A DNA stretch of 64,000 bases, taken from NORP240 sp942492445 (GTDB lineage: Bacteria > Pseudomonadota > Gammaproteobacteria > Pseudomonadales > Pseudohongiellaceae). Below, in pieces: positions 8,474 through 18,530 of the stretch (position 1 is its first letter; each line of letters starts with the position of its first letter). The stretch is taken from NCBI GenBank assembly GCA_942492445.1, contig CALOEW010000043.1:1-64000 (forward strand), written 5' to 3'. The position numbers and the translations under genes are program-made. The notes under the pieces were generated by a model. It was given only the letters and a program-made list of their open reading frames with translations. It did not search any database and was not told where the DNA came from.

Positions 8474-10891
8474 TCAGAAAAGGGTTTCGATTGAGACTTC
8501 CGGATCTTCGCCATCGGCAGTGGTTCCAGGAGCCTCGGTCACCGGGGCATCCGGTTCATTCTCCGCCCTGAAGTATTCGAACATGGTATTGGGCTGGCCC
8601 GGCCTGGCCGGCTTCCCTGTGGTTTTTTCAACCAGGCGGTCGACCAGGCCATCGGGCCTGGGCATGGTCCTTTCCGGCATGTCCTGCAGGGCCTTCTGCA
8701 TGTAGTCGACCCAGATCGGCACCGCTATGGTAGCGCCCTGTTCCGATTCACCGAGAGGTCGCGGCTGATCGAAGCCGATAAACACCGTGGTGGCGATGTC
8801 ACGATTGAAACCGGAAAACCACAACTCCTGAGGGCCATTGGTTGTGCCTGTCTTTCCCATCAGGTCAGAACGATTCAATGCTCTCTGCACTCCCCGGCCA
8901 CTGCCTTCAACCACCACTGAACGCAGCATGCTGTTGAGTATAAAGGCGACCCGGGCGTCGATTATTCTTTCGGCCTTCTGCATCGGGATATCCGGATTCT
9001 CACTGTAATAAAGGTCGCAGTCCCCATGGCAGGCCAGAGTCGGCAGGTTGCTTTGGATGACACCCTCTGGAACATTACGAATTTCCCTGATAAACCGTGG
9101 CTCCACCTTGAGCCCCCCGTTGGCGATGGCGGCATAGGCCGACACCAGTTCCAGTGGCTGAACATCCTGGCTGCCCAGAGCCACAGTCAGGTCGCCACGG
9201 GGGAAATTGCTCGTGTCGATGCCCAGTCTGGCCGCGAAATCAATAACGGTGTCGGATCCCAGTTGATCAAACAGTCGGACTGCCGGCACATTACGTGAGT
9301 CCTGCAGCGCGAAGCGCAGGGTAATGGGCCCGAGGAACGTGTTGTCGTAGTTGTTGGGCCGGTAGCCAGCGCGGGTTATCGGTGCATCGTTGATAGTCGA
9401 GGCAGCCGAGTAGCCCTGCTCCAGCGCTGCACCGTACACGAAGGGTTTGAAATTGGATCCGGGTGGACGCGGTGTCAGGGCCCGGTTTACCTGGCTGCGG
9501 CCGAAATCGTAGCCCCCCACCAGAGCGAGAATCTCACCGGTGGTCGGGGACACCGAAACCACGGCTCCCTGTACATCGGGAATCTGGCCCAGGTGCCAGC
9601 TGCCGTCGAACTGCTTGACTCTTATCAGGTCACCCACGGCTGCGATATCGCTGGCGCTTTGCGGGGGTGGCCAGGCGTTATTCTGGGTGATGTAGGGCCG
9701 GGCCCAGCGCATTTCCTCCCAGCCCACGTTGATCAATTCGCCGTTCTTCAACAACACGCGCAGGCTGCGGTCCGCGACCTCGACCACAATCCCCGGCTGT
9801 TGATTACCGTAAACCGGGATGGCTGTCAGTTCCCGCAACCAGCCCGCAATGGGATCCACCGGGTCGGATTGAAAATGGGCATCGACACCGCGAAATCCGT
9901 GCCGCTTGTCATAGTACTCCTCCAGGCCATTGGTCAGTGCCTGCTTGGCGGCCAGCTGCTTGTCGCCATCGATGCTGGTAATCACTTCGAAGCCCTGGGT
10001 GTAGGTATCCTCACCGTACTGGGCATAGAGCTGCTGGCGCACCATTTCCGCGATATAGGGTGCGGGTACCTCGATATTCCGGCCATGACGGCGTGCGGTA
10101 ACAGGTGCCGCCTGCGCTTGCGCCAGCTGCTGCTGGTCGATCATGCGCTGCTGGTACATGCGCTCCAGAACCCGGTTCCTGCGCTCCAGGGCACGTTCGG
10201 GATCGGCCAGTGGATTGCAGGGGGAGGGGCAGGGCAGCAGCGATATCATCATGGCTGCTTCGGGAAGAGTCAGTTCGCTGGCTTCCTTGCCGTAGTAGAT
10301 AAACGCGGCCGCGCTGATTCCGTCTGCGCCGGCACCGAAATAAATCAGATTCAGGTACAGGGAAAGAATTTCCGACTTGCTCAACTCTCTCTGAATCTGC
10401 AGGGCGAAGGGAATTTCCTTGAATTTGCGCAGGTAGACATTGTCGTTGTCGAAGGAAATGTTATTGGCCAGCTGCATGGTAATGGTGCTGCCGCCGCCCA
10501 GGTTTACGCCTCGAATGAATCCCCAGAATCCCCTCACGAGTCCTTTAATGTCAACACCGGGGTGTGAGTAGAAACCGGGGTCCTCGCTGGCTATGACGGC
10601 ATTGCGGACAACCTCGGGGATGGCGTCAAAAGTCAGCGGCTGCCTGCGATTGCCGATTTCATCGATCAGGCGCATGTCGGTCGTGTAGATCCGCAGGGGT
10701 GTTTCCAGCTGCACGTCACGATAGGTTTCGGCCGATGGCAACTGGGGAGCCAGGTACATGTAACCGGCAGCACCGACCATCACGATGCCACAAACTATAG
10801 CGGTCCCCCACAGGAGGATCCACTTCAGGCTATGTAGGATTGCTTTCTTCACGGTATCCAGAAATCCGGGGTCGCCATGAACCCTGCGCAT
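8474..10891 (-). CDS. mrcA: Penicillin-binding protein 1A
   Basis: This 805-residue class A penicillin-binding protein polymerises and cross-links peptidoglycan at the outer face of the inner membrane. One N-terminal membrane segment (about residues 22-48) is followed by the glycosyltransferase domain, with its catalytic Glu in IASEDPGFYSHPGVD near residue 100, an OB-like insert, and the transpeptidase domain with PPGSNFKPF (SxxK, near 475), DSRNVPAVR and GKTGTTNGPQ (near 675). Length is normal. It points away from the pilMNOPQ operon, as in Pseudomonas, and the two share the 0.55-kb region between them. The exact start codon is uncertain. Confidence 0.95.
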   Translation of the reverse strand: MRRVHGDPGFLDTVKKAILHSLKWILLWGTAIVCGIVMVGAAGYMYLAPQLPSAETYRDVQLETPLRIYTTDMRLIDEIGNRRQPLTFDAIPEVVRNAVIASEDPGFYSHPGVDIKGLVRGFWGFIRGVNLGGGSTITMQLANNISFDNDNVYLRKFKEIPFALQIQRELSKSEILSLYLNLIYFGAGADGISAAAFIYYGKEASELTLPEAAMMISLLPCPSPCNPLADPERALERRNRVLERMYQQRMIDQQQLAQAQAAPVTARRHGRNIEVPAPYIAEMVRQQLYAQYGEDTYTQGFEVITSIDGDKQLAAKQALTNGLEEYYDKRHGFRGVDAHFQSDPVDPIAGWLRELTAIPVYGNQQPGIVVEVADRSLRVLLKNGELINVGWEEMRWARPYITQNNAWPPPQSASDIAAVGDLIRVKQFDGSWHLGQIPDVQGAVVSVSPTTGEILALVGGYDFGRSQVNRALTPRPPGSNFKPFVYGAALEQGYSAASTINDAPITRAGYRPNNYDNTFLGPITLRFALQDSRNVPAVRLFDQLGSDTVIDFAARLGIDTSNFPRGDLTVALGSQDVQPLELVSAYAAIANGGLKVEPRFIREIRNVPEGVIQSNLPTLACHGDCDLYYSENPDIPMQKAERIIDARVAFILNSMLRSVVVEGSGRGVQRALNRSDLMGKTGTTNGPQELWFSGFNRDIATTVFIGFDQPRPLGESEQGATIAVPIWVDYMQKALQDMPERTMPRPDGLVDRLVEKTTGKPARPGQPNTMFEYFRAENEPDAPVTEAPGTTADGEDPEVSIETLF

Positions 10892-11440
10892 AACTGCGAA
10901 CGGGAATTTTCATCTCCTGGTGCTTAACCGGAGGTGAATCAGGCGGAAACATGCGACCTCACCCGCAAGTATACACCCAGACGAGAGAAATTCCCTGCTG
11001 TCGATGGAAGCGGACTGGAGCCTCGCTGCTGATACCGTTGGGGAGGGAATTTCACTCACCTGGGCGGTTCTCTGAGCAAAATGTGACCGCTATTGATGAT
11101 TCGCTGTGCCGGCTGCAGTGTAACCGTGATGGGATTCATAGAAATAGCAACCAACATACGCGATGATTTGTTTCCAGGTCAGACAGGTAGAAAGCAATAT
11201 AATTGCTTGAAAATTCTAATAAATTCATTTAGTGCCGATAGTTTGAAGTGAATTGTGGAGTTTTCAAAGTCCCTGACCTAGCTTTTTAGAAGACCGGCTG
11301 ACCCGGGAATCGTTTCGCGTTTGCGGCACGGTAGGTCAGTCAGGTAGTGAGCGTTACCACGCGAAGTGTCAGGAAACCGTCGAGTCAGGAATCGAAATAC
11401 ACACCGGAATCGTAAAACAGCCAACTTCAGGAATCGTCAG
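10892..11440. promoter_or_regulatory. Divergent intergenic region mrcA / pilM
   Basis: About 550 bases separate the two divergent genes and should hold both promoters. No gene is seen. The right half is AT-rich and contains a perfect 7-bp inverted repeat, AAGCAAT-ATA-ATTGCTT, at 11192-11208, which could be a regulator site. I could not identify convincing -35/-10 pairs. Confidence 0.4.
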
Positions 11441-12511
11441 GTGCTAGATAAATTCAGAAATTTTGGGCGCAGATCCAGTTCGCTGCTGGGAGTGGATATC
11501 AGTTCATCCTCGGTAAAAATCGTGAAACTGAGCAGCAGCGGTGGACGCTACAAGCTCGACAACTACGTGATTCGGCCCCTGCCCGCCAAGTCGGTAGTCG
11601 AGAAGAATATCAGCGATATCAACGCAGTCGGTGAGGCTATCGCGGGAGCGGTCAGTGTCATGAAACCCTCCACCAGAGAAGCCGCCGTGGCGGTTGCCGG
11701 TTCGGCGGTGATTACCAAGACCATCGAGATGAATGCCGCGTTGAGCGATACTGAACTGGAGAACCAGATCATTGTCGAGGCCGATCAGTATATTCCCTAC
11801 CCTCTGGATGAGGTGGCCATTGACTTCGAGCGGCAGGCGTTGTCGGAACGCAGCGAAGACCTGGTCGAAGTCCTGTTGGCGGCGTGCCGCAAGGAAAACG
11901 TGGATTCGCGGGTGACAGCCCTGGAAATGGGTGGGCTGGAAACCAGAGTGGTGGATATTGAAGCCTACGCCATCGAAAGGGCGTTCAGCCTGCTTAACGA
12001 GCAGATCGAAGCGGAAGAAAATCAGACCACTGCGATTATTGATATCGGGTCCACCATGACCACGCTGAATGTCATGATGGATGGCAGGACCATCTATACC
12101 CGCGAACAGATGTTCGGCGGCAACCAGCTGGTGGATGATGTGATCCGGCGCTTCGGCCTCACTGCCGCAGAAGCGGAAGTGGCCATCAAGCGCGGCGGCC
12201 TGCCTGAAGAGTTCGAAGTGGAATTGCTGTTGCCTTTCAAGGATTCAGTGGTTCAGCAGATAAGTCAGACGCTGCAGTTCTTTTTCTCCTCCAGTCATTA
12301 CAACGAAGTAGACCACATCGTGCTGGCCGGCGGAGTGGCCGCAATCCCTGGCCTGGACGAACTGGTGCAGGAGCACCTCTCCACGTCGGTAATGGTCGCC
12401 AATCCGTTTAAGGATCTGCAGGTTGGTCCCAAGGTCAACAAGACCATGTTGCGCAATGATGCTCCGGCATTGTTGATCGCTACCGGTCTGGCAATGCGAG
12501 GCGCAAACTGA
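11441..12511 (+). CDS. pilM: Type IV pilus assembly protein PilM
   Basis: PilM is the cytoplasmic actin-like ATPase-fold protein that binds the N-terminus of PilN and links the pilus alignment complex to the motor. The typical start LLGVDISSSSVKIVKL and the phosphate-binding segment IIDIGSTMTTLNVM and LAGGVAAIPGLDELV are visible. A GTG at 11441 with AGGA eight bases upstream gives 356 residues, the normal length; an upstream GTG at 11366 would add a basic low-complexity tail not seen in the family. It is first in pilMNOPQ, and its TGA overlaps the pilN ATG. Confidence 0.95.
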   Translation: MLDKFRNFGRRSSSLLGVDISSSSVKIVKLSSSGGRYKLDNYVIRPLPAKSVVEKNISDINAVGEAIAGAVSVMKPSTREAAVAVAGSAVITKTIEMNAALSDTELENQIIVEADQYIPYPLDEVAIDFERQALSERSEDLVEVLLAACRKENVDSRVTALEMGGLETRVVDIEAYAIERAFSLLNEQIEAEENQTTAIIDIGSTMTTLNVMMDGRTIYTREQMFGGNQLVDDVIRRFGLTAAEAEVAIKRGGLPEEFEVELLLPFKDSVVQQISQTLQFFFSSSHYNEVDHIVLAGGVAAIPGLDELVQEHLSTSVMVANPFKDLQVGPKVNKTMLRNDAPALLIATGLAMRGAN

Positions 12512-13095
12512 TGGCACAGATCAACTTACTTCCCTGGCGGGAGACGCTGCGGGAAGAACGCAAGCGCAAATACCTGGCACTCATGGTGGTGGTACTGCTG
12601 ATATCCGGTGGCGTGGTTCTGGCTGCCGATCGCTACGTGCGGGGCGCGCTGGTCAACCAGAATGCCAGGAACGAATACATGATGGCCGAGATCCGGATCC
12701 TGGAGGAACAGGTTGCGGAGATCAGCAAACTGCAACAGCAGAAACGGGAAATCCAGGATCGCATGTCGGTTATACAGAATCTGCAGGGATCCCGTCCGGT
12801 TATCGTCCGGGTATTCGACGAGATGGTTAAGACCCTTCCCGACGGTGTCTTTTTCGAGACGCTGGAACGCAGTGGAGAATCCATGACTATCGTCGGCGTG
12901 GCGGAGTCCTACAGTCAGCTGACGACGCTGATGCGCAGGCTGGACGGGTCCGAATGGTTCACCTCGCCGAACCTCCGGATTATTTCAGCCGCGGATGGCG
13001 AGGGCGCCTTTGACGATACCGCAGCCAATCGTTTCAATCTCAACCTGACACTGGTCACGCCCAAGGATCCGGGCGAGGCAGAACTTGCAGAGTAG
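12511..13095 (+). CDS. pilN: Type IV pilus assembly protein PilN
   Basis: This bitopic inner-membrane protein pairs with PilO and binds PilM. It opens with the conserved INLLPWRE motif that docks in PilM, has one membrane segment (about residues 21-42), a coiled-coil stretch (about 50-90) and a ferredoxin-like periplasmic domain. It is 194 residues long, normal for the family, and is translationally coupled to pilM through a one-base overlap. Confidence 0.95.
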   Translation: MAQINLLPWRETLREERKRKYLALMVVVLLISGGVVLAADRYVRGALVNQNARNEYMMAEIRILEEQVAEISKLQQQKREIQDRMSVIQNLQGSRPVIVRVFDEMVKTLPDGVFFETLERSGESMTIVGVAESYSQLTTLMRRLDGSEWFTSPNLRIISAADGEGAFDDTAANRFNLNLTLVTPKDPGEAELAE

Positions 13096-13105
13096 GTATT
13101 CCACT

Positions 13106-13735
13106 ATGTCCGGATTCAAGAAAGCCATAGACGATTTGCGAAATTTCGACCTGGCGGACCTGTCTGACTTTGACAGCGTCGGAGTCTGGCCCCTGCCGGT
13201 CAAGTTTGTGCTGGCGTTGTTAGTGGCTGGAGGCTGCCTGTCAGCCGGTTATTTTCTGCATGTCAAGAATCTTCGCGAGGACCTGTTACGGCAGCAGGCG
13301 GAGGAGGCGACACTTCGCCAGAGCTTCGAGCAGAAAGCCTTTCTGGCGGCCAATCTGGACGAGTATCGGGCGCAGACTCTGGAAATGGAGGAGGCGTTCT
13401 CGGACCTGCTGCGACAGTTGCCAAGTGAAACAGAAGTCCCCGGACTGGTGGACGACGTGACCGACACGGGCCTTGGAAGTGGTCTGGAGTTTGCCAATAT
13501 TGAATTGTCCGACGAAGTAATCCAGGAAATTTACATCGAACTGCCAATCGAGATCGATGTGACCGGCAGTTACCACGATTTTGCCACCTTCGTAAGCGGA
13601 GTGGCAGCGCTCCCGCGTATCGTAACCCTGCACGACTTTGAAATTGTCAGGCAGGACGACGTGTTCCTGAACATGAGTATTACCGCCAAAACCTATCGTT
13701 ATAAAGAGGATGAGGAAGAGTTTACCGCTCTTTGA
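13106..13735 (+). CDS. pilO: Type IV pilus assembly protein PilO
   Basis: PilO forms heterodimers with PilN in the inner membrane and connects to PilP. It has a short cytoplasmic N-terminus, one membrane segment (about residues 33-53), a coiled coil rich in Glu and Gln, and a periplasmic fold with YHDFATFVSGVAALPRIV. The ATG at 13106 is chosen because homology begins at MSGFKKAIDDL; the upstream in-frame start would overlap pilN by 11 bases. It is 209 residues. Confidence 0.93.
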   Translation: MSGFKKAIDDLRNFDLADLSDFDSVGVWPLPVKFVLALLVAGGCLSAGYFLHVKNLREDLLRQQAEEATLRQSFEQKAFLAANLDEYRAQTLEMEEAFSDLLRQLPSETEVPGLVDDVTDTGLGSGLEFANIELSDEVIQEIYIELPIEIDVTGSYHDFATFVSGVAALPRIVTLHDFEIVRQDDVFLNMSITAKTYRYKEDEEEFTAL

Positions 13736-13736
13736 A

Positions 13737-14270
13737 ATGACAAGGCCTATGAAACGATTCAAAACAGTTCTTACCGTCCTGCCGATGCTGCTGGCATCCT
13801 GTACACCGATTAACGATTTCTCTGATCTGCAACGATTTACAGCAGAGGTGCGCGCCAGGCCCGGGGGTGATATAGAACCCGTGCCGGAGTTCCGGGAATA
13901 CGAGGCTTTCACTTACAGTGCAGCGGGTTTTCGCAGTCCGTTCGATGTTCCGGTCAGGATCAAACTGCAGGAAGGCGTGTCGGCGTCCCACGACGTAAAG
14001 CCGAATCTCGACAGGCCAAAAGAGCCTCTTGAAAGCTTCGCAATAGCCGAATTAGCTATGGTAGGGATGGTTGAAAGGAATGGTCACTATGTCGCCCTGG
14101 TTGAAAACAGCCTGGGTGAGGTGCGCAGGGTTCTGCGCGGAAACTACCTGGGACGAAATCACGGCAGGGTGGTGTCCATTTCGGCAACACAGTTGGATCT
14201 CGTGGAGATAGTGCCCAGCGGCACCGGGGGCTGGATGGAACGACCTCAATCCCTGTCCCTGGTCAGGTAA
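13737..14270 (+). CDS. pilP: Type IV pilus lipoprotein PilP
   Basis: PilP is an inner-membrane lipoprotein that bridges the PilNO complex to the secretin PilQ. The lipobox LLASC puts the modified Cys at residue 22. The C-terminal beta domain contains GHYVALVENSLGEVRRV and GRVVSISATQLDLVEIV. Starts at 13737 or 13749 are both possible; both give a proper lipoprotein signal. It is about 177 residues, as expected, and follows pilO by one base. Confidence 0.92.
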   Translation: MTRPMKRFKTVLTVLPMLLASCTPINDFSDLQRFTAEVRARPGGDIEPVPEFREYEAFTYSAAGFRSPFDVPVRIKLQEGVSASHDVKPNLDRPKEPLESFAIAELAMVGMVERNGHYVALVENSLGEVRRVLRGNYLGRNHGRVVSISATQLDLVEIVPSGTGGWMERPQSLSLVR

Positions 14271-14294
14271 ATAAGGACAAGGAGGCAGGATGCT

Positions 14295-16634
14295 ATGTCC
14301 GCGATCATTAAGCCAAATCAGCACGCAACATCGGATGGATTGACTATGTGTATCAAGCGTTTCGCTTTTCTTCTGGCAGCCTTGCTTGTGTCAGGACTCA
14401 CAAACGCACAACAGAACGTGCGCCTGGAAAGCATCGGGTTTGCCAGTCTGGCGGAAGACGGTGTGGAAATTCGCCTCGGCTTCGATGGCGCGCCACCACA
14501 GCCCGATGGGTTCGTACTGGACAACCCGGCGCGCATTTCCATTGACCTGCCAGGCGTCGCCAGCGGACTGTCCCAGCAGCGTTACGATATTGACTCGAAT
14601 AATGCAGACAGTGTCATTGTGCTGGATGACGGTACCCGCACGCGTCTGATAGTCAATCTCAATCGGCTGGTGAACTATGAATCCAGCCTGGTCGGTAACA
14701 ACATCGTGCTCATGGTCGGAGCCGGCTCAGTCGCCACTGTCTCCCAGGGGGCATCAGGTAGCGCCCAGAGCTCCGCCGGCTCCACTGCGGCTGCGGCCTC
14801 GGCCGCTCAATCGATCACTGACGTCAGCTTTCGCCGGGGTGAAGGCAACGAGGGGCAGGTGGTCGTGCTGCTCTCCAGCGACCGGATTGTCGGCAGTATT
14901 GAACAGATTGGCGCCCGCGTGTATGTCGAATTCAGCAATACCGCTGTGCCCGAGCGGCTGAACCGTCGTTTTGACGTATCCGATTTCGCCACACCGGTTG
15001 CCACAGTCGACGTACTGGGGGAAGACGGTGATGCCACCGTGGTCGTGGACGTGGATGGCAGTTATGAATATGTCGCCTACCAGACAGGCAGGCAGTACAC
15101 CATCAGTGTACAGCCCCCACCCGTCACCGCATCCGACGACGATCCCACCGATGCTTATAATGGCGAGATCAGTTCCCTGAGTCTGCAGGATGTGGAAATC
15201 CACGCCGCCTTGCAGATTCTGGCAGATGAATACGATTTCAACCTGGTCGCACCTGCCGTTGACGGTACCGTAACGCTGGAGTTGAACAATGTACCCTGGG
15301 ATCAGGCTCTGGATCTGGTGCTGCGGGCCGGAAATCTGGACAAGCGGCTGGTGGGCAATGTTCTGTACGTGGCACCGGCGGCGGACATCGCCGCCCAGGA
15401 ACGGGCGGAACTGGAGGCCAATCTGGCGGCACAGGCACTGGCGCCGCTGTATACCGAGTTTGTGCAGATCAACTATGCCAATGCCAATGACATACTTTCC
15501 CTGCTGCTGGGAACCGGTAACGCGCAGGGCCGAGGCGGCGCCGTAGCGCAACCGCTGGATGCCGCGGCCGAGGGCACCGGTACCAGCACCCTCGAAGCCA
15601 GTGGTAACGGCATTCTTTCCTCCCGTGGCACGGCCACGGTCGATTCGCGTACCAATATCATCATCGTGCGGGACGTGGAAGAGAAACTGGAAGAAGTCAG
15701 AAGCCTGGTGGCTCAGCTTGATGTACCGGTTCGTCAGGTTCTCATTGAAGCCAGGATCGTCAATGTCTCCACGGATTTCGGTCGCGATCTGGGAGTCCGT
15801 TGGGGTGGCGCGGGCAGGACTAGTCGCCATGACAATTTCCGCTATGGCGGTTCTCTCGACTCCACCATCGAACAGAACAACAATCGGGTGGCCAGGGAAC
15901 TCGCCATGCAGGAAGCACTGGTCGCCGGTGAGCAGGTCCGGCTTGAAGCCCTGGAGGCTGGAACCGATCCCAGCCTGATCCCGGCCCTGGTTCAGGCCGC
16001 AATTGCCGCAGTACCGATCCCGATCGGCATCACGAATTTTCCGGAAGCCCTGGCGATCGATCTGGGGGTCCAGGACGAGGATGCTTCGTCGTTTTCAATC
16101 GGCTTTACGGGCAACAGCGGTCTTATCGAACTGGAGCTGTCCGCTCTGGAAAGCAGCGGCAATGGTGAGGTGATCGCCCGTCCCAAGGTAACCACCCAGG
16201 ATAAGGTGACCGCCGTGATCCGCTCCGGTGTTCTCATTCCATACCAGGCCCAGGCCGGCGGAACTGCAGGCGGGTCGACAGTAGAATTTCAGGAGGCGGT
16301 GTTATCGCTGGAGGTCACTCCGCAGATCACCCCCGATGGACGCATTATCATGCAGTTATTGATCAATCAGGATTCTGTGGCGCCCGGCTCCAGCCAGGTG
16401 CCCGCTATCAATACCAACTCGGTAGAAACCAGTGTGCTGGTCGATAATGGTGAAACCATAGTGCTCGGTGGCGTCTTCAGGGAGGAAACCACCACACTTG
16501 AAACCAAGACTCCGGTTCTGGGTGATGTGCCTTATCTCGGAAAGCTTTTCAAGCGCACCGAAAATGAAAGCCGACGCACTGAGCTACTGATTTTCATCAC
16601 CCCGAAGGTGATTTCGGAACTGAACGTGCTCTGA
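14295..16634 (+). CDS. pilQ: Type IV pilus secretin PilQ
   Basis: PilQ forms the outer-membrane ring through which the pilus passes. The 779-residue protein has a signal peptide (hydrophobic core around residues 21-38, cleavage after NAQ), two AMIN domains that bind peptidoglycan, a STN/N0 domain (YNGEISSLSLQDVEIHAALQ), an N1 domain and a secretin domain ending with SRRTELLIFITPKVI. The ATG at 14295 has GGAGG nine bases upstream; a second ATG at 14346 would give a shorter signal. It is the last pil gene and is followed by a strong terminator. Confidence 0.95.
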   Translation: MSAIIKPNQHATSDGLTMCIKRFAFLLAALLVSGLTNAQQNVRLESIGFASLAEDGVEIRLGFDGAPPQPDGFVLDNPARISIDLPGVASGLSQQRYDIDSNNADSVIVLDDGTRTRLIVNLNRLVNYESSLVGNNIVLMVGAGSVATVSQGASGSAQSSAGSTAAAASAAQSITDVSFRRGEGNEGQVVVLLSSDRIVGSIEQIGARVYVEFSNTAVPERLNRRFDVSDFATPVATVDVLGEDGDATVVVDVDGSYEYVAYQTGRQYTISVQPPPVTASDDDPTDAYNGEISSLSLQDVEIHAALQILADEYDFNLVAPAVDGTVTLELNNVPWDQALDLVLRAGNLDKRLVGNVLYVAPAADIAAQERAELEANLAAQALAPLYTEFVQINYANANDILSLLLGTGNAQGRGGAVAQPLDAAAEGTGTSTLEASGNGILSSRGTATVDSRTNIIIVRDVEEKLEEVRSLVAQLDVPVRQVLIEARIVNVSTDFGRDLGVRWGGAGRTSRHDNFRYGGSLDSTIEQNNNRVARELAMQEALVAGEQVRLEALEAGTDPSLIPALVQAAIAAVPIPIGITNFPEALAIDLGVQDEDASSFSIGFTGNSGLIELELSALESSGNGEVIARPKVTTQDKVTAVIRSGVLIPYQAQAGGTAGGSTVEFQEAVLSLEVTPQITPDGRIIMQLLINQDSVAPGSSQVPAINTNSVETSVLVDNGETIVLGGVFREETTTLETKTPVLGDVPYLGKLFKRTENESRRTELLIFITPKVISELNVL

Positions 16635-16674
16635 GGCCAGCCCCCGGATCGGGTCTGCCGGCTCAGAGCCGCCC

Positions 16675-16709
16675 AAAGCCCGCACTGTCTGACAGTGCGG
16701 GCTTTTTTT
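16675..16709 (+). terminator. Intrinsic terminator after pilQ
   Basis: GCCCGCACTGTC-TGA-CAGTGCGGGC forms a near-perfect GC-rich stem, followed by seven T. It closes the pilMNOPQ operon and separates it from aroK. Confidence 0.9.
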
Positions 16710-16820
16710 AATCTCGTCCTGGTTCCCTAACAACCTGTATGTCACCGGCAACAGCTGTCGTCTCGATTTCAACAGAGTACAATGTCGCCTACTTTGGAAA
16801 AACGACAACATCCTCACTGA

Positions 16821-17384
16821 ATGAAAGCTACTGACAATGTATTTCTGATCGGCCCAATGGGCGTAGGCAAGACCACCATAGGCAGGGTATTGGCCGACCA
16901 GCTGAATTTGCGGTTTCTGGATTCTGACCGGGAAATCGAGGAATCCACCGGGGCTGACATTCCGTGGATATTCGACGTGGAAGGTGAGTCGGGATTCCGG
17001 CAACGGGAGTCGAAAATGCTTGCCGAACTCACCCGGCAAAGAGGAATAGTGCTGGCAACAGGTGGTGGCTCGGTGCTGGACCCGGCAAATCGCAAGCACC
17101 TCATGTCCGGGGGATTCGTGGTGTACCTCAGAGCATCCCTGTCCCAGCAGCTGGAGCGAACCAGCCGTGATCGTAACCGGCCTCTGTTGCAAACTTCGAA
17201 TCCGGCCGCCAGGATCGCCGAATTAATGAAGGTTCGAGAACCTCTGTACCGTGAAACGGCTGATATCGTGGTGGATACCAACCGCCGCAGTCCGCGAATG
17301 GTAAGTCAGGAAATTGTCAGGCGACTGGAACAATTTAAAGAGCAGGAAAATGGTGACAGCAGCTCAACGGGAGGCGCCAGCTGA
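16821..17384 (+). CDS. aroK: Shikimate kinase I
   Basis: AroK phosphorylates shikimate with ATP in the pathway to chorismate. The P-loop GPMGVGKTT is at residues 11-19, the shikimate-binding region LDSDREIEESTGADIPWIF follows, and LATGGGSV and the lid segment SRDRNRPLL are present. The 187-residue length is a little above the usual ~172. Two bases separate it from aroB, with which it is certainly co-transcribed, as in most gammaproteobacteria. Confidence 0.95.
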   Translation: MKATDNVFLIGPMGVGKTTIGRVLADQLNLRFLDSDREIEESTGADIPWIFDVEGESGFRQRESKMLAELTRQRGIVLATGGGSVLDPANRKHLMSGGFVVYLRASLSQQLERTSRDRNRPLLQTSNPAARIAELMKVREPLYRETADIVVDTNRRSPRMVSQEIVRRLEQFKEQENGDSSSTGGAS

Positions 17385-17386
17385 AC

Positions 17387-18478
17387 ATGGAAACAGTTCC
17401 GGTTGATCTGGGTATACGCAGCTACCCGATTTATATCGGCCCCGGGCTGCTTGAGAACCCTGAGTTGCTCAGACCGTTTCTGCGCCAGGGCCGGGTGCTC
17501 GTGGTGACCAATGCGACGCTGGCGCCTTTGTACCTGGAGTCGGTCACGAGGTTGGCAGGCAGTGCAGAGGCACTGATTCTCCCGGACGGTGAACGCTACA
17601 AGACCCTGGGTACGGTCAGTGATATCTACGACAGATTGCTGGCCGACAGATACGATAGAAACACCACGCTGGTGGCCCTCGGAGGTGGCGTAATCGGTGA
17701 TATTACCGGGTTTGCAGCGGCGACGTTCCTGCGTGGGGTGAATTTCATCCAGATTCCCACCACCTTGCTGGCCCAGGTGGATTCGTCAGTCGGGGGCAAA
17801 ACCGGAGTCAATCATCCCCTGGGGAAGAACATGATAGGGGCCTTTTACCAGCCCCGGTGTGTGTTGGCCGATACCGCAGTACTCAAGAGCCTTCCGGAAC
17901 GGGAACTGAAAGCAGGTCTGGCCGAGGTGATCAAGTATGCGTTGATCAGTCAGCCGGAATTTCTGGACTGGCTTGAAGCAAATCGGACCGGGCTACTCTC
18001 ACTGGAGCAAAACCTGCTGGCCGAAGCGATTAGGGTGAGCTGTCAACAGAAAGCGGAAATCGTCGCCAAGGATGAGCGGGAAGGGGGGATCCGTGCCTGG
18101 CTGAACTTGGGACATACCTTTGGACACGCCATAGAAACGGCGATGGGATACGGAAACTGGCTCCATGGTGAGGCTGTCGCCGCCGGAATGATAATGGCCA
18201 GCGACCTTTCCATGCGGCTGGGTTGGCTGCCACCGGAGGACGCCGTGCGCATTAAAAAAATCGTGCAAAATTTCGGTATGCCGGTGGCGCCACCGGCCGA
18301 TATAAAAGAACAGCAGTATCTCGACATTATGATATCGGACAAGAAGGCCCGGGCAGGAAAGATAAACTTTGTCCTGTTGAAAGGAATAGGCGAAGCGGTG
18401 GTCACCAGTGATGTGCCCCCGGCCATTTTGAACCAGACCCTGCGCGCTGGCGGCAGGCTCTGTGAACCCGGAAGCTGA
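17387..18478 (+). CDS. aroB: 3-dehydroquinate synthase
   Basis: AroB makes 3-dehydroquinate from DAHP, using NAD and a divalent metal. Characteristic segments are LPDGERYKTL, the NAD-binding VALGGGVIGDITGFAAATF, QIPTTLLAQVDSSVGGKTGV, KNMIGAFYQP, and the metal ligand motif LNLGHTFGHAIE near residue 240. It is 363 residues, the normal length. It lies between aroK and damX, the conserved order. Confidence 0.96.
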   Translation: METVPVDLGIRSYPIYIGPGLLENPELLRPFLRQGRVLVVTNATLAPLYLESVTRLAGSAEALILPDGERYKTLGTVSDIYDRLLADRYDRNTTLVALGGGVIGDITGFAAATFLRGVNFIQIPTTLLAQVDSSVGGKTGVNHPLGKNMIGAFYQPRCVLADTAVLKSLPERELKAGLAEVIKYALISQPEFLDWLEANRTGLLSLEQNLLAEAIRVSCQQKAEIVAKDEREGGIRAWLNLGHTFGHAIETAMGYGNWLHGEAVAAGMIMASDLSMRLGWLPPEDAVRIKKIVQNFGMPVAPPADIKEQQYLDIMISDKKARAGKINFVLLKGIGEAVVTSDVPPAILNQTLRAGGRLCEPGS

Positions 18479-18530
18479 CTGTGATACTGCCTGAGTTACC
18501 AAGTAACCAGAGGTTTCTTAGATTAATCCT

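Noticed and set aside
9593..10567. Plus-strand open frame inside mrcA
   Set aside because: Antisense shadow of the PBP1A gene; composition is low-information and no domain is visible.
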